From Deltaproteobacteria bacterium (GTDB taxonomy: Bacteria; Desulfobacterota; Binatia; DP-6), in contig VBLD01000215.1 in the NCBI GenBank assembly GCA_005879205.1, forward strand, positions 3,208 to 10,237: a stretch of DNA of 7,030 nt. Direction: 5' to 3'. Below, piece by piece: positions 1-4,440 of the stretch. Each line of letters starts with the position of its first letter. Position 1 is the first letter of the stretch. The notes beneath the pieces are model-generated. The model did no database searches. It saw nothing but the letters and a program-made list of their open reading frames with translations, and was not told where the DNA came from. A program made the position numbers and the translations under genes.

Positions 1-1752
1 CGTCTGGCTCGCCCGACCACGGTGACGGTCTCGCGCGAGGCGGTGAGCACCACGGGCCTCGCGCTCGCGGCGGACGCGCAGCGCGTGACGCTCGCCGGCC
101 GGGTGGGACTCACCGGCCCGAGCGACGCATCCCTCGACGTCGTCGCGCTCGAGCTCGCCCCGTTCTGCACGCTCGCCGGGGACGAGCGGTGCGGCGGCAC
201 GGTGTCGCTGCAGGCGCGGGTGGCCGGCACGGCCGAGGCGCCCCGTCTGTCGGCGACGCTGCGCTCGGACGCGCTCAGCGTGCGCGACGTCGAGCTCGGG
301 ATGCTGACGCTCGACACGCGGTACGGCGAGCAGCAGGCGACCGTGCACGGCTTTCTCCGCCACCCCCAGGCGGGCGAGCTCCGCGTCGACGGCACCGCGC
401 CGATCGATCTCGCGTGGGGCGGGCCGCGCCGGGACACCTCGGAGGAGCCGCTCACCATCCGGGTGTGGGCCGATCGCCTCGATCTGGGAGTCGCCCGCGC
501 CCTCGCGCCCACCCAGGTGCGCGAGGTCGGCGGCCGGCTCGCGGTGGACGTGCGAGTCACCGGCTCCCGCAACGCTCCGCGAGCCGAGGGCAACGCGACG
601 CTCTCGGACGGACGCCTGGTGCTGGTGGCAACCGGCGCGGCATACGAGGATATCCGGGCCGAGCTCGCCGCCGGCGGCGACGCCGTCCGGCTCACGGCGC
701 TGCACGCGCGCGGCGGCGACGGCGCGCTCGACGGCACGGGCCGCGTCCGCCTCGCCCGGGGCGAGCCGGCCGGGCTCGACCTTCGCTTCGAGCTCCACGA
801 CTTCTTTGCCGTCCGCCGTCCGGAGGTCGAGGCCACGCTCAGCGGAGCGGTCCGCGTCGGCGGCACGATCGCGGCGCCCGACGTCGAGGGGGACCTGCAG
901 GTGGAGCAGGCGGTCGCCCGGCCCGCGGCGCTTCCCGCACAGAGCGGCGCCGCCGAGCCCGATCCCACGATCGTGATCGTCGACGGCCACGAGCCGCACG
1001 AGGCAGCTCCCGAGACGCCGTCGCTCGTGCGGACGCTCGGGCTGAGCGTGACCATGCGCATTGCGCGCAATGCCTGGGTGCGGCGGGCGGATGCGGACAT
1101 CGAGCTCGGCGGCGAGCTGAAGATCGCCAAGGCGGCCGACGAGGGCGTCCGCATCGTCGGCACGATTCGCCTCCTGCGCGGCTGGTACGTGTTCCAGGGC
1201 CGGCGCTTCACGCTCGACGAGGGCACGATCACGTTCACCGGCGCCACGCCCCCCAATCCCACGTTCGACGTCACCGCGATCTTCAAGAACCCGAACTATC
1301 GCGTCACCGTGCACCTCGGGGGCACGAGCGAGAAGCCCGAGCTCACCCTCGCTTCCGACCCGCCGCTCGAGCAGGCCGACATTCTCTCGGTCATCATCTT
1401 CGGCAAACCCGCGCGCGACCTCGGCAAGGGCGAGAGCGTCAAGCTGCAGGAGCAGGCCCTCCAGCTCGCCTCGGGCTACGTCATGCCGGAGCTGCGGACG
1501 TCGGTGATGAACACCCTCGGGCTCGACACCCTCGACGTGGAGATGCCGCAGGGCGCCGACCGCCGCGGGCGGGTGAGCGTCGGCCGCTACGTGGCCGGTG
1601 ACGTCTTCGTGTCACTGGCGCAGGAGTTCGGCGCGCGCGCCGGCCAGGCGGTGGGAGTCGAGTACGGGCTCACGCCGCAGATCTCCATCAAGGGCTCGAC
1701 GTCGACGCGCGGGGACAGCGCGATCGACGTCTTCTGGCACCGGCGCTACTGA
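1..1752 (+). CDS. tamB: TamB-family translocation/assembly protein, C-terminal part (5' end outside window)
   Basis: The frame is open from base 1, so the GTG at 22 is internal and the gene is cut by the left edge; 583 residues are visible, whereas full TamB proteins usually exceed 1000. Residues 1 to about 300 are repetitive beta-strand sequence with recurring G-x-G-x-hydrophobic patterns, as in the AsmA/TamB beta-taco. A Pro/Ala/Glu-rich linker follows at about 300-343 (bases about 900-1030). From about residue 345 comes the conserved TamB C-terminal domain (DUF490 family), with the segments GTIRLLRGWYVFQGRRF, LEQADILSVIIFGKP and VSVGRYVAGDVFVSLAQEFG, ending in the aromatic-rich DVFWHRRY. 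Known for the family: TamB is anchored in the inner membrane, spans the periplasm, works with TamA or BamA-type barrels, and carries phospholipid to the outer membrane. A tamA/bamA-like gene just upstream would be typical but lies outside the window. The stop overlaps the convergent pgl gene by 7 bases. The family call is firm; the partner is unknown. Confidence 0.93.
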   Translation, partial: RLARPTTVTVSREAVSTTGLALAADAQRVTLAGRVGLTGPSDASLDVVALELAPFCTLAGDERCGGTVSLQARVAGTAEAPRLSATLRSDALSVRDVELGMLTLDTRYGEQQATVHGFLRHPQAGELRVDGTAPIDLAWGGPRRDTSEEPLTIRVWADRLDLGVARALAPTQVREVGGRLAVDVRVTGSRNAPRAEGNATLSDGRLVLVATGAAYEDIRAELAAGGDAVRLTALHARGGDGALDGTGRVRLARGEPAGLDLRFELHDFFAVRRPEVEATLSGAVRVGGTIAAPDVEGDLQVEQAVARPAALPAQSGAAEPDPTIVIVDGHEPHEAAPETPSLVRTLGLSVTMRIARNAWVRRADADIELGGELKIAKAADEGVRIVGTIRLLRGWYVFQGRRFTLDEGTITFTGATPPNPTFDVTAIFKNPNYRVTVHLGGTSEKPELTLASDPPLEQADILSVIIFGKPARDLGKGESVKLQEQALQLASGYVMPELRTSVMNTLGLDTLDVEMPQGADRRGRVSVGRYVAGDVFVSLAQEFGARAGQAVGVEYGLTPQISIKGSTSTRGDSAIDVFWHRRY

Positions 1753-2498
1753 GAGACGGGGCGCGCGTCCCGCAGGAGCTCACCCGCCGCCGCGCGGTCG
1801 ATCAGCCAGCGCACGCGCGACGAGGGCCGTACGAGCTGCGCGGGCACGCGCCGCACGTCCTCGGGACCGTTCAGCGCCGCGGCCAGCGCACGGGCCTTTG
1901 CCGCGCCGGTCACGACCACCACCACCACCTGACGTGCCGCCGCGAGCACGGGCGGGGTCACCGTGATGCGCGCCACGTGCGGCTCCGCGGTCACCTCCTC
2001 GCGGGCCACCGCCGCCACCGGCGCCGTCGCGGCGAGCGCCCGGCAGCCCGGCATGAGCGACGCCACGTGCCCGTCGGCGCCGACGCCGAGCAGGACCGCG
2101 TCGAACACCGGGGCCGGCCCCGGATCGAGGGTCGCGGCGAGCGTCCGCGCGTAGCCGTCGGCGATCGCCGCGGGCTCGACCAGCTCGACGGGCGGCGGAT
2201 GGATGCGCGCCGCGGCGATGCCGCGCGGCCCGAGGAGCGACTCGCGCGCCAGCCGGACGTTGCTCCGCGGATCGTCCGCCGGCACGCAGCGCTCGTCGCC
2301 CCAGAACCACTCGATCCGCTCCCAGGGCGCGTCGCCGCGCTCCGCGAGCGCCACCATGACGCCGCGGCCGCCGCGGCCGCCCGAGAGCGCAAGCGTGGCG
2401 CGACCACGTGTGGCGGACGCGGCGCGGAGTGTCTCGGCAACCAGCGCCGCGGCGGCCGCGAACGCCTCGACATCCGTCGGATAGACGTCGACGTTCAT
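1746..2498 (-). CDS. pgl: 6-phosphogluconolactonase
   Basis: This enzyme hydrolyses 6-phosphoglucono-delta-lactone to 6-phosphogluconate, the second step of the oxidative pentose phosphate and Entner-Doudoroff routes, in the cytoplasm. The 250-residue product matches the usual length of the DevB/SOL-type family. Visible motifs are ALSGG at 37-41 (start of the phosphate loop), WFWGDERCVP at 64-73, DPRSN at 76-80, LLGVGADGHVASLMPG at 136-151 with the putative catalytic His144, VTGAAKARAL at 196-205, and a closing WLIDRAAA. The frame stays open for 421 codons upstream, but ATG 2496-2498 is chosen because homology begins there (MNVDVYPT). A weak GGAAAG lies three bases before it, and earlier starts would run antisense through thiD. 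It is divergent from thiD (75 bases apart) and convergent with tamB, so it is probably monocistronic; no zwf or gnd is visible. One oddity: the usual SGG(x)(T/S)P is SGGRGGRG here, with no Pro. The family assignment is strong; activity with the altered loop is inferred. Confidence 0.93.
   Translation of the reverse strand: MNVDVYPTDVEAFAAAAALVAETLRAASATRGRATLALSGGRGGRGVMVALAERGDAPWERIEWFWGDERCVPADDPRSNVRLARESLLGPRGIAAARIHPPPVELVEPAAIADGYARTLAATLDPGPAPVFDAVLLGVGADGHVASLMPGCRALAATAPVAAVAREEVTAEPHVARITVTPPVLAAARQVVVVVVTGAAKARALAAALNGPEDVRRVPAQLVRPSSRVRWLIDRAAAGELLRDARPVSQ
2361..2378. repeat. 9-base tandem repeat (two perfect copies) inside pgl
   Basis: The unit GCCGCGGCC occurs at 2361-2369 and again at 2370-2378, followed by GCC, the first three bases of a third copy. 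On the minus strand it encodes residues 41-46 of the lactonase (Gly-Arg-Gly twice), directly after the conserved Ser39-Gly40. The unit is a multiple of three, so a change in copy number would keep the frame but alter the phosphate-loop region. In such GC-rich DNA a short repeat of this kind could also arise by chance. Confidence 0.7.
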
Positions 2499-2538
2499 GC
2501 GCTTTCCATAGCGGATCGGGGCGGAGCCGGCGACCACG

Positions 2539-2565
2539 TTGACGGCCGGGCGGCGCGGGTATAGC
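2539..2565 (+). promoter_or_regulatory. candidate promoter of thiD
   Basis: TTGACG (2539-2544) resembles a sigma70 -35 box (5 of 6 matches), and TATAGC (2560-2565) resembles a -10 box (4 of 6). The spacer is 15 bases, shorter than the optimal 17. Both stand out as the AT-richest words in a very GC-rich gap. Transcription would begin near 2572, two bases before the thiD ATG, implying a leaderless or nearly leaderless message; no Shine-Dalgarno sequence is visible before that ATG. The position between divergent pgl and thiD is where a promoter is expected. Confidence 0.4.
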
Positions 2566-2573
2566 GCGAAGCC

Positions 2574-3365
2574 ATGCCGCCGGTGGCGCTCACCATCGCC
2601 GGCTCGGACCCGGGCGGCGCGGCGGGCATCCAGGCCGATCTGAAGACGTTCCACGCCTTCGCGGTCTACGGCGCCAGCGTGGTGACGGCGCTCACCGCGC
2701 AAGATACGACGGCCGTGCACGCCATCGCCGACGTCGACCCGAGCTTCGTCGGCGCTCAACTCGACGCCGTGCTCGGCGACCTGCCGGTGGCGGCAGCCAA
2801 GACCGGCATGCTCGGCCGTGCCGCAGTCGTCGAGGTGGTGAGCGCGCGCCTCGCGGCGCACCCCGTGCCGCACCTCGTCGTCGACCCCGTGCTGATCGCC
2901 ACCGGAGGCCAGCGACTGACCGACGCGGCGGCCGTCGAGGTGGTCCGGCGCACGCTCCTGCCGCTCGCGACGCTGGTCACGCCGAACCTCCTCGAGGCCG
3001 CGGCGCTCACCGGCCGGCCGGTGCGCGACCTCGCCGAGATGCGGGACGCGGCACGCGCGCTCGTCGACCTGGGCGTCCGGGCGGCGCTCGTCACCGGCGG
3101 ACACCTCGCCGGGCCGCCGGTCGACGTGCTCTTTGCGGGGGGCGCGCTCCGCGAGCTCGAGGGGCCGCGCATCGGTGAAGGACCGGCGCACGGCACCGGG
3201 TGCACGCTGTCGGCCGCGATCACCGCCGGTCTCGCCGCCGAGCTCTCCTTGACCGATGCGATCGATCGCGCGCGACGCTACGTGCGCCGTGCGCTCGAGT
3301 CGGCGCCCGCTCTCGGTCGTGGTCGCCGTCCGCTGAACCATCTGGTGAACCCCGACGGCGGGTGA
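2574..3365 (+). CDS. thiD: Hydroxymethylpyrimidine/phosphomethylpyrimidine kinase
   Basis: ThiD phosphorylates 4-amino-5-hydroxymethyl-2-methylpyrimidine (HMP) and then HMP phosphate, supplying HMP pyrophosphate to thiamine phosphate synthase in the cytoplasm. At 263 residues it is the normal size for a single-domain ThiD of the ribokinase-like fold. The N-terminal signature ALTIAGSDPGGAAGIQADLK (5-24) is diagnostic. Other hallmarks are TALTAQDT (38-45, with the substrate-contacting Gln43), KTGML (76-80), VVDPVLIATGG (102-112), TPNLLEAAALTG (136-147) and the anion-hole/catalytic-Cys segment HGTGCTLSAA (206-215, Cys210). The end, LGRGRRPLNHLVNP, is also typical. The ATG at 2574 is fixed by the family N-terminus and has no clear ribosome-binding site. 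No other thi gene or TPP riboswitch is visible; the 75-base upstream gap is too short and lacks the conserved THI-box words. The gene appears intact and ordinary. Confidence 0.97.
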   Translation: MPPVALTIAGSDPGGAAGIQADLKTFHAFAVYGASVVTALTAQDTTAVHAIADVDPSFVGAQLDAVLGDLPVAAAKTGMLGRAAVVEVVSARLAAHPVPHLVVDPVLIATGGQRLTDAAAVEVVRRTLLPLATLVTPNLLEAAALTGRPVRDLAEMRDAARALVDLGVRAALVTGGHLAGPPVDVLFAGGALRELEGPRIGEGPAHGTGCTLSAAITAGLAAELSLTDAIDRARRYVRRALESAPALGRGRRPLNHLVNPDGG

Positions 3366-3387
3366 CGGTGCATGCGCGGCGACCGTA

Positions 3388-3416
3388 TTGCGCCGTTGCA
3401 GGACCGCTGCTAACAG
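3388..3416 (+). promoter_or_regulatory. candidate extended -10 promoter of the RRM gene
   Basis: TTGCGC (3388-3393), a 17-base spacer, and TAACAG (3411-3416) preceded by TGC (TG at 3408-3409) give the shape of an extended -10 sigma70 promoter. The -10 lies within a small inverted repeat, CGCTG-ctaa-CAGCG (3405-3418). The predicted transcript would start near 3423, three bases before the ATG of the RRM gene, again implying a nearly leaderless message. The spacing is good but both boxes are imperfect, so this is a suggestion only. Confidence 0.35.
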
Positions 3417-3425
3417 CGAGCAGGC

Positions 3426-3746
3426 ATGGGGCGCAAGCTGTTCGTCGGCAATCTCGCCTACGGCGTGACCGACGAAGACCTGCAGCAGCTCTTCGGTCAG
3501 GCGGGCACCTGCGAATCGGCGTCGGTCGTGATGGACCGCGACACCGGACAGTCGCGCGGCTTCGCGTTCGTCATGATGGCGAGCGCGGATGACGCGGAAC
3601 GAGCCCGCAAGCAGCTCGACGGCACCGAGCTGAAAGGTCGCCGCCTGCGGGTGGACGAAGCGAACGATCAGTCCACGCCCGGTGCCCGCGCGCGACGCCC
3701 GGGCGGCAGAGCCCCCGGCGGTGCGCCCGATCGCTACCGGTCGTAG
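3426..3746 (+). CDS. Small RRM-domain RNA-binding protein
   Basis: The 106-residue protein is almost entirely one RNA recognition motif. RNP2 is LFVGNL at 5-10 and RNP1 is RGFAFVMM at 44-51, with the expected spacing of about 40 residues and conserved filler such as VVMDRDTGQSRG (34-45) and a closing GRRLRVDEA (71-79). The last 25 or so residues form a basic, disordered Gly/Arg/Pro tail (ARARRPGGRAPGG), as in bacterial and cyanobacterial Rbp proteins. Known for the family: single-stranded RNA binding, often linked to cold response or mRNA localisation; the target here is unknown. In RNP1 two aromatic contact positions (Phe46, Phe48) are kept and the last position is Met rather than Phe/Tyr, which is common in bacterial members. 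It lies 60 bases after thiD and 65 before algH in the same direction, so it could be cotranscribed or use its own promoter. The start at 3426 is fixed by the family N-terminus. Confidence 0.93.
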   Translation: MGRKLFVGNLAYGVTDEDLQQLFGQAGTCESASVVMDRDTGQSRGFAFVMMASADDAERARKQLDGTELKGRRLRVDEANDQSTPGARARRPGGRAPGGAPDRYRS

Positions 3747-3776
3747 GCGACGCCGCGCCACCCGGCACGCTGCGGC

Positions 3777-3805
3777 TTGACAAGATGCTAGGCGGCGGTG
3801 ACCAT
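3777..3805 (+). promoter_or_regulatory. candidate promoter of algH, overlapping the alternative upstream start
   Basis: TTGACA at 3777-3782 is a perfect -35 consensus. With a 17-base spacer the -10 position is GACCAT (3800-3805), which keeps the second A and the final A-T but lacks the first T, so it is weak. Transcription from it would begin at about 3812, which is the algH ATG preferred on homology grounds. If real, the ATG at 3785 lies upstream of the transcript and cannot be used, and the algH message is leaderless. Confidence 0.35.
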
Positions 3806-3811
3806 CCGCGC

Positions 3812-4363
3812 ATGCCCCCGGCGGACTCGTTCGCGCCGACGCTGCAGCTCCAGGACAAGAACTTCGCGCGCAGCGTGATCCTCCTCTGCGAGCACGGCGG
3901 CAACGGCGCGATCGGGTTCGTCGTGAACCGTCCGACCGAGCTGCGCGCCGCGGAGGCCGTCGCGCTCGACCCGCCCGTCCAGGGCGACAGCGGACTCATG
4001 CTGTGGAGCGGCGGCCCGGTCGAGCCGCAGCGCGGCTTCCTGCTCCTCGGCGACGATCCGGGGGTGGAGAATTCGGAACCGATTGCGCAAGGTTTCCACC
4101 TGACCGCCTCGGTCGACGTGCTGCGCCGTCTCCTCGAGACCACCCCCCACGAGCTCGCGCGGCGGCGGTGCCGGCTGCTCCTCGGCTACGCCGGCTGGAG
4201 CGCCGGCCAGCTCGACCGCGAGCTCGCCGCCTCGGCGTGGCTGTCGGCGCCGCCCGATGCCGACCTCGTCTTCGAGACGCCGGCGGAGGACATGTGGGAG
4301 CGTGCGATTCGCAGCCTCGGGGTGGACCCGATGGCTTTGACGCTCGGGCCTGGAGTGCAATAG
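3812..4363 (+). CDS. algH: YqgE/AlgH-family protein (DUF179)
   Basis: The product is 183 residues, near the family's usual size of about 187. Matching segments in order are LQLQDKNFARSVILLCEH (11-28), NGAIGFVVNRP (31-41), LWSGGPVEPQRGFLLLG (64-80), SVDVLRRL (100-107), LLLGYAGWSAGQLDREL (122-138), AWLSAPPDADLVFETP (142-157) and MWERAIRSLGVDP (161-173). The frame has an earlier ATG at 3785 that would add nine residues. The start at 3812 is preferred because it aligns with the known N-terminus of the family and the upstream ATG lies in promoter-like DNA; neither has a good ribosome-binding site. The family is widespread and conserved but its biochemical role is unsettled. The name AlgH comes from an early link to alginate regulation in Pseudomonas, so no function is asserted here. 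It follows the RRM gene by 65 bases and converges on the RND gene. Confidence 0.93.
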   Translation: MPPADSFAPTLQLQDKNFARSVILLCEHGGNGAIGFVVNRPTELRAAEAVALDPPVQGDSGLMLWSGGPVEPQRGFLLLGDDPGVENSEPIAQGFHLTASVDVLRRLLETTPHELARRRCRLLLGYAGWSAGQLDRELAASAWLSAPPDADLVFETPAEDMWERAIRSLGVDPMALTLGPGVQ

Positions 4364-4367
4364 GCGG

Positions 4368-4388
4368 GGTGCACGCCGTTGGCGCACC
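4368..4388. terminator. possible hairpin between convergent algH and RND genes
   Basis: Five bases after the algH stop, GGTGC-AC-GCC-GTT-GGC-GCACC can fold into a stem of five plus three G-C-rich pairs with a two-base bulge and a three-base loop. It sits in the 77-base gap between two convergent genes, where a shared terminator would be expected. There is no T-run on either side, so it is not a standard intrinsic terminator; Rho-dependent ending or chance folding of GC-rich DNA are alternatives. The rest of the gap (4389-4440) shows nothing recognisable. Confidence 0.35.
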
Positions 4389-4440
4389 GCGCGCGCGAAA
4401 CGCCAGGGGGCGGCGCGAGGCTGCGGATCGTGTCTTGACG

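Noticed and set aside
189..1601. A 470-codon plus-strand frame inside tamB
   Set aside because: It is an Arg/Ala-rich shadow of the tamB frame with no recognisable domain.
2499..2573. TPP riboswitch upstream of thiD
   Set aside because: The gap is too short and none of the conserved THI-box words (such as CTGAGA) is present.
2499..3761. A 421-codon open extension upstream of pgl on the minus strand, antisense to thiD and the RRM gene
   Set aside because: It is the mirror of well-supported plus-strand genes in GC-rich DNA, where stops are rare. It resembles no known domain and is rich in Arg/Ala/His; homology to lactonase starts only at 2498.
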